64,000 nt of DNA from JBDHWI01 sp964590135 (GCA_964590135.1 CAZPVX010000003.1:118441-182440), one strand, 5' to 3'. Positions 34,094 to 45,821 are shown, counted from the first letter of the stretch. Notes: generated from the letters alone by a model not told the origin. Translations and numbers: made by a program.

Positions 34094-35707
34094 ATGGAAA
34101 CCCTCTCATCCCTTATCGATGTGGGCAGTTCGGATTTTGCGGCCAATATGCAGCACAACCGCGCACTGGCACAGGCGCTGCGTGACCGCTTGCGTCTGGC
34201 GAAACAGGGCGGCAGCGAATCGGCGCGGCGGCGACACGCCGAACAAGGCAAGTTGTTCGCGCGTGAACGCATCGACCAACTGCTCGACCAGGATGCGCCT
34301 TTCCTCGAACTTTCGCCCCTGGCAGCGGATGGCATGTATGAGGATGAAGCGCCGGCTGCCGGCATCATCACGGGCATCGGCCCGGTGCAGGGCCGGCTGT
34401 GCATGGTCGTCGCCAACGACGCCACAGTGAAGGGCGGCACGTATTACCCCATCACGGTGAAGAAGCACCTGCGCGCGCAGCAGATCGCGCTGGAGAATCG
34501 CCTGCCGTGCATCTATCTCGTCGATTCAGGCGGCGCGTTCCTGCCGCTGCAGGCCGAGGTGTTTCCTGATGCCGACGATTTTGGCCGCATCTTCTTCAAT
34601 CAGGCGACGATGAGCGCACAGGGCATCCCGCAGATTGCAGCGGTGATGGGCAATTGCACCGCCGGCGGCGCGTATGTGCCGGCGATGAGCGATGAGGCGG
34701 TCATCGTCAAGGGGACCGGCACGATCTTTCTTGGCGGGCCGCCATTGGTGAAGGCGGCCACCGGCGTCAGTGTGTCAGCTGAGGCCCTCGGCGGGGCCGA
34801 TGTGCATACGCGCCGCTCCGGCGTGGCCGATCACTTTGCTGAGGACGATGCGCATGCTCTCACCATCGTGCGCGACATCGTCGCGACATTGGGCAATGCG
34901 TCGGCGGGCTTGACGCAAGACGCGCATGCTATTCTGGATCCGCTCTATGAGGCGTCGGAACTGTATGGAGTGGCACCGGCCTCGTTCAAGGTGGGCTATG
35001 ACGTGCGCGAGGTGATTGCGCGCATCGTCGATGCCAGCCGCTTCCAGGAATTCAAGGCGCGCTATGGCACGACGTTGGTGTGCGGTTTTGCACGCATCCA
35101 TGGCATGCTGGCCGGCGTCGTTGCCAACAACGGCATCTTGTTCAGCGAGAGCGCCCTGAAAGGGGCGCACTTTGTCGAGCTGTGCTGCGCGCGCGACGTG
35201 CCGCTTGTCTTTCTGCAAAACATCACCGGCTTCATGGTGGGTCAGGAATACGAAAGCGCCGGCATAGCCAAGGACGGCGCGAAGATGGTGCATGCGGTTG
35301 CAAATGCGAAGGTGCCGAAGTTGACGGTTGTCATCGGCGGGTCGTTTGGCGCCGGCAATTACGCCATGTGCGGTCGCGCGTATGCGCCGCGCTTTCTGTG
35401 GATGTGGCCGAATGCCCGTATTGGCGTGATGGGTGGCGAGCAGGCCGCGAATGTGTTGCTGACGGTGAAGCAGGAACAGCTTGCGCGGCAGGGCAAGCCG
35501 GCGCTGTCTGAAATTGAGCAGGTCGAGTTTATGAAACCCATCCTTGAAAAATATGAGCGCGAGGGCAGCCCGTATTATTCGACGGCGCGCTTGTGGGACG
35601 ACGGCGTCATCGATCCTGCCGAGACGCGCCAGGTGCTGGCATTGGCGCTTGCTGCCTGTGCCAATGCGCCGGCGCAGCCTACTCGGTTCGGCGTCTTTCG
35701 TATGTGA
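34094..35707 (+). CDS. mccB: Acyl-CoA carboxylase beta subunit, methylcrotonyl-CoA carboxylase type
   Basis: 537 residues, the length of MCC-beta/LiuB. Diagnostic blocks: PFLELSPLAADGMY, IVLDS-equivalent IYLVDSGGAFLPLQAEVFPD, TVKGGTYYPITVKKHLRAQ, NCTAGGAYVPAMSDEAV and TIFLGGPPLVKAATG. This carboxyltransferase moves CO2 from biotin to 3-methylcrotonyl-CoA in leucine degradation. The start METLSS is chosen because homologs begin close to it; an in-frame ATG 25 codons earlier is probably part of the leader. It is followed after 11 bases by the biotin carboxylase subunit and lies next to the LiuR-like operator. Confidence 0.9.
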   Translation: METLSSLIDVGSSDFAANMQHNRALAQALRDRLRLAKQGGSESARRRHAEQGKLFARERIDQLLDQDAPFLELSPLAADGMYEDEAPAAGIITGIGPVQGRLCMVVANDATVKGGTYYPITVKKHLRAQQIALENRLPCIYLVDSGGAFLPLQAEVFPDADDFGRIFFNQATMSAQGIPQIAAVMGNCTAGGAYVPAMSDEAVIVKGTGTIFLGGPPLVKAATGVSVSAEALGGADVHTRRSGVADHFAEDDAHALTIVRDIVATLGNASAGLTQDAHAILDPLYEASELYGVAPASFKVGYDVREVIARIVDASRFQEFKARYGTTLVCGFARIHGMLAGVVANNGILFSESALKGAHFVELCCARDVPLVFLQNITGFMVGQEYESAGIAKDGAKMVHAVANAKVPKLTVVIGGSFGAGNYAMCGRAYAPRFLWMWPNARIGVMGGEQAANVLLTVKQEQLARQGKPALSEIEQVEFMKPILEKYEREGSPYYSTARLWDDGVIDPAETRQVLALALAACANAPAQPTRFGVFRM

Positions 35708-35718
35708 GTGACATCACG

Positions 35719-37470
<1,752 letters not shown>

Positions 37471-37479
37471 AGCATGAAC

Positions 37480-38340
37480 TTACGTCTCGTCAACTTGCGC
37501 GAGGATGCGCTCTGCCTGTCGCACTACCGGCAGATCGATCATCTTGCCGTCCAGCGCGAATGCGCCGCGCCCCGCGTGCTGGCTGGCGCGAAAGGCGTCC
37601 ACCACCCGCCGCGCCCAGGTGATTTCTTCGGCGCTCGGTGTGAAGCAGCGGTTGACGATCTCGATCTGTTTGGGGTGGATCACCTGCTTGCCGGCAAAGC
37701 CGAGTTGTCGGCCATGCAGGCATTCCTGCTCCAGGCCGGCGTCGTCGTTGAAGTCGATGAACACCATGTCGATGGGCTGCAGATTGAACGCGCCGCACGC
37801 ATTCACGACCGCGCTGCGCGCGAACAACACCTCGCTCGCCTCGCGCGTGCGTCTCGCGCCAATGAAGCTGGCGTAATCCTCGGCGCCAAAAATGATCGCC
37901 CGCAGGCGCGCGTCAGCCTCGCAGATTTCGCGCAGATTCAAAATGCCGCGCGGCGTCTCGATCAGGATGATCAGGCCGATGCCGCCGGCTGGCCAGCCGC
38001 GCTCGCGTTCTGCCGCGTCGATCAAATGGCAGATGCGCCGCACGTCGCCGGCCGATTCCACCTTTGGCAGCACGAAGCCATCGGGCCGTGTGCCGATGGT
38101 TTCGCGCACATCAGCTTCGAAGAAAGGCGTGGCGACGTCGTTGACGCGGATCAGTTTCTCGCGCCGGCCGAAATCGAGCGCAGTTGCGGCTTCGCGCACC
38201 GTCTGGCGCGCAATGGCCTTACGGTCGAGTGCAACGCCGTCTTCAAGCTCAAGGATCACGGCGTCGGCGCTGCTCTGCGCGGCTTTGCCCAATTTGCGCA
38301 AATCATCACCCGGGGCAAACAACAAGGATCGTCGAGGCAT
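37480..38340 (-). CDS. CitE-like beta-hydroxyacyl-CoA lyase (HpcH/HpaI family)
   Basis: 286 residues. The family opening RRSLLFAPGDDLRKLGKA, the metal-binding LELEDGVAL, PKVESAGDV, LIILIETPRGILNL (catalytic Glu), FGAEDYASFIG and GKQVIHPKQIEIV are all present. Such enzymes cleave citramalyl-, malyl- or hydroxymethylglutaryl-CoA with magnesium. The nearby carboxylase, MaoC hydratase and E1/E2 genes match the set around the M. tuberculosis CitE-like lyase of leucine breakdown, so (R)-HMG-CoA cleavage is my preferred guess. It is convergent with the carboxylase alpha gene and three bases after the MaoC gene. Confidence 0.85.
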   Translation of the reverse strand: MPRRSLLFAPGDDLRKLGKAAQSSADAVILELEDGVALDRKAIARQTVREAATALDFGRREKLIRVNDVATPFFEADVRETIGTRPDGFVLPKVESAGDVRRICHLIDAAERERGWPAGGIGLIILIETPRGILNLREICEADARLRAIIFGAEDYASFIGARRTREASEVLFARSAVVNACGAFNLQPIDMVFIDFNDDAGLEQECLHGRQLGFAGKQVIHPKQIEIVNRCFTPSAEEITWARRVVDAFRASQHAGRGAFALDGKMIDLPVVRQAERILAQVDET

Positions 38341-38343
38341 GTT

Positions 38344-38799
38344 TTATTCCGCCGGCATTTTCAGCACCAGTGTGGTGCGCTCAAACTCGATGACCACCGC
38401 GCCGTCTTGGTTGCGACCGGTGTGCTTGAAGCGCACGACGCCGGCGTTGGGCCGCGACGCCGATTCGCGCGCCTCGATCACCTCAGTCTCCATGTAAAGC
38501 GTGTCGCCATGAAACACTGGTTGCGGGTGGCGCACATGGTCATAGCCAAGGTTGGCGATGATCGTGCCTTCAGTCAACTCGGAGACGGTGAGGCCAACTG
38601 CGAGGCCGAGCGTGAACAGCCCGTTCACGATGCGCCGGCCAAACTGGGTTCCGGCGGCAAAATGCTCGTCCAGATGCAGCGGTTGCGTGTTCATCGTCAG
38701 CGCGCTGAACAGCACGTTGTCCGCCTCGGTGATTGTGCGCCCGGCGCGATGTTTGATGCGCAAGCCGGGCGTCAATGCTTCAAAGTATTTGCCAGCCAC
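38344..38799 (-). CDS. MaoC-family acyl-CoA hydratase/dehydratase
   Basis: 151 residues, a single hot-dog domain. The hydratase signature appears as FSALTMNTQPLHLDEHFA (Asn/His catalytic pair) followed by FGRRIVNGLFTLGLAVGL. It hydrates enoyl-CoA, generally giving the (R)-hydroxyacyl-CoA. The stop is three bases before the CitE-like gene, so the pair is one operon. In that partnership it would make the substrate of the lyase, for example (R)-HMG-CoA from methylglutaconyl-CoA. The 247 bases upstream, towards the E1 gene, show no clear signals. Confidence 0.87.
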   Translation of the reverse strand: MAGKYFEALTPGLRIKHRAGRTITEADNVLFSALTMNTQPLHLDEHFAAGTQFGRRIVNGLFTLGLAVGLTVSELTEGTIIANLGYDHVRHPQPVFHGDTLYMETEVIEARESASRPNAGVVRFKHTGRNQDGAVVIEFERTTLVLKMPAE

Positions 38800-39046
38800 A
38801 GTGATTCACTCATGCATATTGTATGGTGGTCGCAATGCGTTGGCACGCCGCTGCGCAGCGAGGGACGAGCCACATTCGCTGCCCGTCCTACAAAGCGGAG
38901 AAAGAAAAGTCATTGCCTTTTTCAGCCAACAATGAATAATGAACAGCAACACACAGTGGGCTGATCGGTGTCACATCGATCAACTGAACGACAAACTGAA
39001 TCCTGCGTCGGCCATGACGCTCGGCGCAGGCAGATGGAGCAGATGA

Positions 39047-41143
39047 ATGGTGACTGCGATTGACGAGCGCCGCGCGCGCGATGGGTCTGGCGTCGCCGGC
39101 GGCATTGATTGGCGCGAAGTGGCGCATGTTGCGTTGCTCTCTCGCGCGCTCGACGAATTTGAATTGAGCGAGCTTGTGCCGCAGGGCAAGGCCAAATATC
39201 AATTCTCCTCGGGCGGCCACGAGCTTGGTCAGGCCATCCTCAGCCAGATGCTCACGCAGCCCTTCGATTGGGCGCATGTGTATTATCGCTGCCGGCCCTT
39301 CATGCTGGGCAGCGGCATGACGGCAACCGAAGCTTTGCTCAACACAATGGCGCTGAGCGGCAGTCTGACTGAGGGGCGCGACTTGCCCGCGGTGTTCAAC
39401 CTGCCGCGCCGCAAGCGCGCCATCATCCCCGCCAATGCTGCCGATATTGGCTCGCAATTCTGTGTGGCTGCCGGCACGGCGCAGGCCATTCAGTTTCGCG
39501 TGAATGAACTGGGCGAGAGCGAAAAGGCCGCCAGCATCGCGGTGGTTTATGGCGGCGATGGAGCGACGGCTTCTGCCGGCTTCTGGGCGATGCTGAACGC
39601 TGCAACCACGCTTTGCCTGCCGCTGTTGATCGTGATCGAGGACAACGGCTACGCCATCTCCACCAAGAGCTGGCGGCAAACACCCGGCGGCAACATCGCA
39701 ACGAATCTCGCCAGCTTTCGCAATCTGACGATTTGGGAGGGCGATGGCACGGAGCCGGCGGAGGTGGCGCGTTTGTTGCGAACGGCGGTATCGCATGTGC
39801 GCCAAAGAGAGGGCGTGGCGCTCTTGCACACGACCATGCCGCGCTTGTGCGCGCATAGCGGCGTGGATACAGCCGCTTACAAGACCGACGAAGAGAAGGC
39901 TGCCGAACAACTGCGCGATCCATTGCCCAAGCTGAAGCATTTTTGCATCGGGCAGGTGATGACGCAGCATGAATGGGATGCGCTGGAGGCAGCAGTGAAG
40001 GCCGAGATCCGCGCAGCCTATGCTGAAGCATCGACGCATGCGGAGGTGTCGCCGGCGGAGGCAACGCGCTTCGCGTATTTCGAGCCGCCGCAGGTGCAAC
40101 TGCATGGCGGAATGCTCGCTGAGGGCATCACGATGCCGCGTGGCGATGAGACGCCGCGGCCGACTGAGCAGCGCCGGCTGACGATGGTGGAAGCCATTCG
40201 TCGCACACTCGATGTCGAGCTGTCGATCAACCCGCGTCTGCTGCTGTTTGGCCAGGACGTTGCTGTGAAGGGCGGCGTGCATGCTGTGACGCAAGGTCTG
40301 ATGCAGCGGTATGGCGATGAGCGCGTGTTCGACACCAGCTTGAACGAAGAGGCGATCATGGGGCGCGCGGTGGGCATGGCGCTTGCCGGCCTCATGCCGT
40401 TGCCGGAAATTCAGTATCGCAAATACACGGATGCGTGCTACGAGTCAATCAACAACTGCGGTGGCATGCGCTGGCGCAGCTCGAATCACTTCGCTGCGCC
40501 GTTGGTGATGCGCACCAGTGGCGGCTATCGCAAGGTCGGTGATCCATGGCACAGCGTGACGAGCGAGGTGAGCTATACCCACATGACCGGCTGGCGTGTG
40601 GCTGTGCCGTCGAATGCAGAAGACGCCGCCGGGCTGTTGCGCACGGCCATGCGTGGCAACGATCCGGTGATTTTCTTCGAACATCGCTTTTGCTACGACT
40701 CGCCATGGTCGCGCCGGCCTTACCCTGGTGACACATTCATGCTGCCCTTCGGCAAGGGAAAGCTGATCCTGAGCGGAGATCAACTCACCGTCGTCACCTG
40801 GGGCGCGATGGTGGAGTTGTGTGAAGAGGCGGCCAAACAGATCGAGGCAGCGATTGATCTGATCGACCTTCGCACGCTTTCGCCCTGGGACAAAGACATG
40901 GTGCTGGCGTCGATTCGCAAGACCGGCAAGTGTTTGATCGTGCATGAAGACGCGACCTTCGGCGGCTTTGGCGCGGAAATTGCAGCCGTGATTGCGGATG
41001 AGGCGTTCTTTGATCTGGATGCGCCGGTGGCGCGGCTGGGATCGCCGCTCGTGCCGGTGCCATTCAGCAGCAGCCTGATGGCCGGCGTGGTGCCAGATGT
41101 GGCGAAGATTCGCGCGAAGATGGAGGCGCAGATCCGGCTATGA
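39047..41143 (+). CDS. 2-oxoacid (branched-chain) dehydrogenase E1, fused alpha and beta
   Basis: 698 residues. The alpha half (about 1-360) has the thiamine diphosphate motif G170-D-G...D199-N200 (GDGATASAGF ... EDNGYAIS) and YYRCRPFMLGSGM. The beta half (about 375-698) starts MVEAIRRTLDVEL and carries VFDTSLNEEAIMGRAVGMAL, EIQYRKYTDACYESI and SYTHMTGWRVAVPS. Fused E1 proteins act on branched-chain 2-oxoacids or pyruvate-like acids, releasing CO2 and passing the acyl group to E2. The coupled E2 and the leucine genes favour branched-chain substrates. A weak GGAG precedes the start. Confidence 0.9.
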   Translation: MVTAIDERRARDGSGVAGGIDWREVAHVALLSRALDEFELSELVPQGKAKYQFSSGGHELGQAILSQMLTQPFDWAHVYYRCRPFMLGSGMTATEALLNTMALSGSLTEGRDLPAVFNLPRRKRAIIPANAADIGSQFCVAAGTAQAIQFRVNELGESEKAASIAVVYGGDGATASAGFWAMLNAATTLCLPLLIVIEDNGYAISTKSWRQTPGGNIATNLASFRNLTIWEGDGTEPAEVARLLRTAVSHVRQREGVALLHTTMPRLCAHSGVDTAAYKTDEEKAAEQLRDPLPKLKHFCIGQVMTQHEWDALEAAVKAEIRAAYAEASTHAEVSPAEATRFAYFEPPQVQLHGGMLAEGITMPRGDETPRPTEQRRLTMVEAIRRTLDVELSINPRLLLFGQDVAVKGGVHAVTQGLMQRYGDERVFDTSLNEEAIMGRAVGMALAGLMPLPEIQYRKYTDACYESINNCGGMRWRSSNHFAAPLVMRTSGGYRKVGDPWHSVTSEVSYTHMTGWRVAVPSNAEDAAGLLRTAMRGNDPVIFFEHRFCYDSPWSRRPYPGDTFMLPFGKGKLILSGDQLTVVTWGAMVELCEEAAKQIEAAIDLIDLRTLSPWDKDMVLASIRKTGKCLIVHEDATFGGFGAEIAAVIADEAFFDLDAPVARLGSPLVPVPFSSSLMAGVVPDVAKIRAKMEAQIRL

Positions 41144-42363
41144 GCAATGCCATTACACTGCCGGCGCTGGGCGAGGGCGTGAGCGAAGTGACGATTGCGC
41201 GCTGGCTGAAGCGCGCCGGCGACCCCGTGAAGAAGGGCGAGCCTCTGTTGGAGGTGGAGACCGACAAAATCACCACCGAGATTTGTGCGGAGGCTGACGG
41301 CACATTGGCTGAGATCGCCTTGCACGAAGGGGCGCACGCGAAGATTGGCGCGACGGTGGGCAGCCTCAGCGTTGAGGAGCGCGAAGAGCCGCGCGCCGGG
41401 CACCCAACCCCGGAAGCAGGGCTGGACAATTCGGCGGGGCTGTCTGCGATCGACAGTCGCAAATCTGGCGGCGAAAATCAAAGACAACGCATCAGTCCGG
41501 TTGTCAGCCGCATGGTTGCCGAGCATGGCCTCGACCTAAGCCAGATTGCCGGCAGCGGCGAGGGCGGGCGCGTGACCAAGCAGGATGTGCTGCAATTCCT
41601 TGCGCAGCGTGACGCGGCGCCGGCGTCCTTGCCGGCAGAGAAGGCCGATGCGATGGCCGATGCTGCCTTCACATTGCAGCCACTGACGGCGATGCGCCGG
41701 CGCATCGCAGAGCATATGGTCTCCAGCGTGCACGCCAGCCCCCATGTCACGACGATCTGGGAGGTGGATTTTGCGCGTGTGATGGCGCATCGTGCGGCGC
41801 ACAAGCAGAAGTTTGCAGGTGAGGGCATTGCACTCACGCCACTGGCATATGCCATTCAGGCCGCCACTGCCGCGCTGAAGGTGCACCCTGTGGTCAACAG
41901 CCAGTGGCGCGAAGCCGGCATCGCATTGATGCACGAATTCAACATCGGCATTGCAGTTGCTCTGGAAGAGGGCTTGCTGGTGCCAGTGATCCACCGAGCC
42001 GACGAGTTGAGTTTGAAGGGCATCGCGCGGCGCATTGGCGAATTGGCAGCCAAAGCGCGGATGAAACAGCTTGTGCCGGCAGACATGCAAGCCGGCACAT
42101 TCACCATTACCAATCATGGCGCGACCGGCAGCTTGGCTGCCACACCCATCATCCATCAGCCTCAGTGCGCGATCTTGGGGCTGGGCGCGATTGAGAAGCG
42201 CGTAAAAGTGATGACGAATGGCGACAGCGATGCGATTGCCATTCGCCCCTGCGCGTTTGTCAGCCTCACCTTCGACCATCGTATCCTGGATGGGGCTGCG
42301 GCGGATGCATTTGTCGCATCCTTCAAGCGCGCCATCGAGAGTCCGTGGGCTGACGCAGCATGA
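41140..42363 (+). CDS. 2-oxoacid dehydrogenase E2, lipoyl acyltransferase
   Basis: 407 residues. The lipoyl domain (1-80) has ETDK with the modified K43; a flexible linker is followed by a peripheral-subunit-binding domain (ISPVVSRMVAEHGLDLSQIA). The catalytic domain ends with SLTFDHRILDGAAADAF (HRxxDG-type active site). It takes the acyl group from E1 to CoA. The gene overlaps E1 by ATGA and is followed by a terminator. No E3 gene is present, so a shared lipoamide dehydrogenase must complete the complex. Confidence 0.93.
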   Translation: MSNAITLPALGEGVSEVTIARWLKRAGDPVKKGEPLLEVETDKITTEICAEADGTLAEIALHEGAHAKIGATVGSLSVEEREEPRAGHPTPEAGLDNSAGLSAIDSRKSGGENQRQRISPVVSRMVAEHGLDLSQIAGSGEGGRVTKQDVLQFLAQRDAAPASLPAEKADAMADAAFTLQPLTAMRRRIAEHMVSSVHASPHVTTIWEVDFARVMAHRAAHKQKFAGEGIALTPLAYAIQAATAALKVHPVVNSQWREAGIALMHEFNIGIAVALEEGLLVPVIHRADELSLKGIARRIGELAAKARMKQLVPADMQAGTFTITNHGATGSLAATPIIHQPQCAILGLGAIEKRVKVMTNGDSDAIAIRPCAFVSLTFDHRILDGAAADAFVASFKRAIESPWADAA

Positions 42364-42421
42364 AATGCCACAAGCCTGAGACTGACCTGAAGCGCGCCGA
42401 CAACACCCGCCCATTGCACCA

Positions 42422-42453
42422 GGAGATGCGGCTGATCGCCAGTCTCCTTTTTT
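42422..42453 (+). terminator. Intrinsic terminator of the E1-E2 operon
   Basis: GGAGA (42422-42426) and TCTCC (42443-42447) enclose a smaller GGC/GCC stem and are followed by TTTTTT. It lies 59 bases after the E2 stop and just before the copper ATPase gene. Confidence 0.7.
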
Positions 42454-42468
42454 GTTTGGAGGCACGAG

Positions 42469-44667
42469 ATGGCACACCAGCATGATCATGCAAATGACAA
42501 TCATGCAGGGCACGCTAAACCAGCTGAACCTGAATCACGACGCATGCCGCCTGCTGCGGATTCGTCCATGCGTCACGGGGCGCACGCGCTGACTGAGAGA
42601 GATGGGATGATGCAACCGATGCAGCCAGCGCGCAAGGCAGAGGCGGATCACGCCGCGCACGGCGCACACGGCGGACATGGCGTCATGCACGAAGGCCACG
42701 CGGAAATGATGCGCAAACGCTTCTGGGTTTGCCTGCCGTTCACGATCATTGTGGTGCTGTATTCACCGATGGTGCAGCGTTGGCTTGGGTTCACCATGCC
42801 GGCGTTTCCGGGCAGCCAGTTCATCGCGCCTCTCTTCAGCGCCATCATCTTCTTCTATGGCGGGTTGCCTTTCCTCGGCATGGCGCGCCAGGAATTGCAA
42901 TTGCGGCAGCCGGGCATGATGACGTTGATCTCAATCGCGATCATCACTGCGTTCTTCTATAGCATGGCCGTGTTTTTCTTCCCGCCGGCGGATGCAATGG
43001 GCGAGCCCATGGATTTCTTCTGGGAGTTGGCCACATTGATCACGGTGATGCTGCTCGGTCACTGGATTGAATTGCGCAGCGTGGGGCAGGCGCAGGGCGC
43101 GCTGCACGAGTTGGCGAAGTTGCTGCCCGACACGGCTGAGCGCATCTTGCCGGATGGCGGGATTGAAGTGGTGATGCTTGACCAACTGCGCGCCGGCGAT
43201 CTGGTGTTGGTTCGGCCAGGCGCAAGCGTGCCCGTTGATGGCATCGTGGTTGATGGTGAGAGCAGCGTGGACGAGTCGATGATTACTGGTGAGAGCAAGC
43301 CGGTGCACAAGCGCCTGCATGAGCGGGTGATTGCCGGTACGGTGAACAGCGCCGGCGCATTGCGCATCGAGGTTCAGCAGGTTGGGGCGCAGACGGCGCT
43401 GGCGGGCATCATGCGATTGGTCGAGGATGCGCAGAAGAGCCAGTCGCACGCCCAGACACTTGCGCAGCGCGCGGCGTTCTACCTTACGATCATCGCCATC
43501 GCCGCCGGCGCGATCACCTTTTTTGGTTGGCTCATCATCACTGGCCAGCTGTTCGCCGCTGTTCGCAACACAGTGACGGTGCTGGTGATCGCCTGCCCCC
43601 ATGCACTGGGTTTGGCTGTGCCGTTGGTCGTGGCCATCTCAACAACCCTCTCAGCGCGCAACGGCGTGCTGGTGCGGCAGCGGGCTGCGCTCGAAGAAGC
43701 CAAGGATATCGATGTCGTCGTCTTCGACAAGACTGGCACATTGACCAAGGGTGAGCAGGGTGTGGTGGCGGTGGCAACCGCCGGCCTGGATCAACACGAG
43801 GCGCTGCGCATCGCCGCCGGGATTGAGGGAGACAGCGAGCACGTTATCGCTGCAGCCGTTCGCAAATACGCAGTGGCGCAGGGAGTTGCGCCGGCCGATG
43901 TGTCCAACTTCACCAGTTTGCCCGGGCTCGGCGTGACGGCAACAGTCGATGGCGTGCCGTACTACGCCGGCGGGCCGCGTTTGCTGGAGCAGGAGAACTG
44001 GTCTGTGCCGCCTGCGCTGCATGCAGCGCGGCAGCGCGCGGAGGATGCCGGCCAGTCGGTGATCTATCTGGCGAATCGCGGCGGCGTGGTTGCGCTGTTT
44101 GCCGTCGCCGATGTGATTCGCGAAGAGAGCCGGGCAGCGGTGCAACAACTGCATGGGCTGGGCGCGAAGGTGGCGATGCTGACTGGCGATAGCGAAGCAG
44201 TGGCGCAGGCAGTGGCAAGGGAACTGGGCATCGACACGCATTTCGCGCAGGTGCTCCCGGAACACAAGGCCGACAAGGTGCGCGATCTGCAGCGCAGTGG
44301 GAACAAGGTGGCGATGGTGGGTGATGGGGTGAATGACGCGCCGGCGCTGGTCACTGCTGATGTGGGCATTGCAATTGGCGCCGGCACCGACGCGGCAATC
44401 GAGAGCGCGGGTATCGTGCTGGTGCGCTCAAACCCGCTCGACGTCGTGAAGATCATCCTGCTCAGTCGCGCGACCTATCGCAAGATGCAGCAGAACCTGT
44501 TGTGGGCCGCCGGCTACAACATCATCGCAATTCCGCTGGCGATGGGCGTGCTCGCGCCGAAGGGCATCACGCTTGACCCGGCAGTGGGCGCGCTATTCAT
44601 GTCGCTCAGCACGATCATCGTCGCGCTCAATGCGCAGTTGTTGCGCAGGGCGCGATTGGGCGGATAG
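42469..44667 (+). CDS. copB: Copper/silver P1B-type ATPase, CopB-like (CPH type)
   Basis: 732 residues. The cytoplasmic N-terminus is rich in histidine and methionine (HQHDHANDNHAGHAK, then HAAHGAHGGHGVMHEGHAEM) instead of a CxxC domain. The ion motif C376-P-H in VIACPHALGLAVPLV defines the CPH subclass (CopB). The phosphorylation site is D420-KTGTLTKG, with TGES earlier and MVGDGVNDAPAL near the end. It pumps copper or silver ions out of the cell. GGAGG at 42458 precedes the start. No copper regulator or chaperone gene adjoins it. Confidence 0.93.
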   Translation: MAHQHDHANDNHAGHAKPAEPESRRMPPAADSSMRHGAHALTERDGMMQPMQPARKAEADHAAHGAHGGHGVMHEGHAEMMRKRFWVCLPFTIIVVLYSPMVQRWLGFTMPAFPGSQFIAPLFSAIIFFYGGLPFLGMARQELQLRQPGMMTLISIAIITAFFYSMAVFFFPPADAMGEPMDFFWELATLITVMLLGHWIELRSVGQAQGALHELAKLLPDTAERILPDGGIEVVMLDQLRAGDLVLVRPGASVPVDGIVVDGESSVDESMITGESKPVHKRLHERVIAGTVNSAGALRIEVQQVGAQTALAGIMRLVEDAQKSQSHAQTLAQRAAFYLTIIAIAAGAITFFGWLIITGQLFAAVRNTVTVLVIACPHALGLAVPLVVAISTTLSARNGVLVRQRAALEEAKDIDVVVFDKTGTLTKGEQGVVAVATAGLDQHEALRIAAGIEGDSEHVIAAAVRKYAVAQGVAPADVSNFTSLPGLGVTATVDGVPYYAGGPRLLEQENWSVPPALHAARQRAEDAGQSVIYLANRGGVVALFAVADVIREESRAAVQQLHGLGAKVAMLTGDSEAVAQAVARELGIDTHFAQVLPEHKADKVRDLQRSGNKVAMVGDGVNDAPALVTADVGIAIGAGTDAAIESAGIVLVRSNPLDVVKIILLSRATYRKMQQNLLWAAGYNIIAIPLAMGVLAPKGITLDPAVGALFMSLSTIIVALNAQLLRRARLGG

Positions 44668-44679
44668 TCTTGTCTGGAT

Positions 44680-45180
44680 TCATGCCGGCAAATCGGGCGT
44701 TATTATGCGAATGGTGGCAAATTGCGCGCCATTCGCGCGTTGCATCTCCGCCGGCGTGATGCGAATGAGCGCGCGATCGCTGCCGCCGCCGCCATACACG
44801 ATCGCCATTTCGAACACGCGCTCGTCCATCAAAAAAATCGCGTCAAAGCCGAAGGGTGGGGTGCCGCCGGCGGGGTAGCCGGTCTGCGTCAGCATTGCAT
44901 CTGGCGAGGCGATGCTCAACTTTGTCAGTCTGAGCAAGCGCTGCACCGCGCTGCGGTCGGCACGATCTTCCCCTTTCACGATGGCGACGACGATGCGACC
45001 GTCCTTTGTGGTCATGCAAACGCTCTTGATGAAATCCCTGGGCGTGACGCCAGCGGCGTGCGCCGCTTCAGCCACCGAATGCGTCGACTGTTCGAAGATC
45101 AAGTGGTCGCAGACGATGCGATGCTCCGCGATGAAAGCGCCAAGCCGTTCGTGATACTCATTCCGCATGGTGGCCGGCAT
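44680..45180 (-). CDS. YbaK/EbsC (ProX-like) aminoacyl-tRNA deacylase domain protein
   Basis: 166 residues, a stand-alone YbaK domain. Features: FIKSVCMTTKDGRIVVAIVKGEDRAD (the conserved lysine strand) and GYPAGGTPPFGF, the family GxxxGxxxPFG loop. These enzymes hydrolyse mischarged tRNA, for example Ala-tRNA-Pro or Cys-tRNA-Pro. It is convergent with the copper ATPase and divergent from the TMEM175-like gene. The start could be the first or fifth codon (both ATG). Substrate tRNA not predictable. Confidence 0.9.
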   Translation of the reverse strand: MPATMRNEYHERLGAFIAEHRIVCDHLIFEQSTHSVAEAAHAAGVTPRDFIKSVCMTTKDGRIVVAIVKGEDRADRSAVQRLLRLTKLSIASPDAMLTQTGYPAGGTPPFGFDAIFLMDERVFEMAIVYGGGGSDRALIRITPAEMQRANGAQFATIRIITPDLPA

Positions 45181-45201
45181 TGTGCCATGACAGATCTCTC
45201 A

Positions 45202-45231
45202 TTGACGAATCCAGCACAAAAATTGCATACT
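45202..45231 (+). promoter_or_regulatory. Promoter very close to the TMEM175-like start codon
   Basis: TTGACG (45202-45207), 18 bases, CATACT (45226-45231). Only eight bases separate the -10 box from the ATG at 45240, so transcription would begin at or next to the start codon; no ribosome binding site is seen. Confidence 0.45.
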
Positions 45232-45239
45232 TCTGACCC

Positions 45240-45821
<582 letters not shown>

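Noticed and set aside
37480..38799. 3-hydroxypropionate bicycle (malyl-CoA lyase plus mesaconyl-CoA hydratase)
   Set aside because: CitE and MaoC families occur there too, but the neighbours are leucine-type genes, and the other bicycle genes (CoA transferases, malonyl-CoA reductase) are absent.
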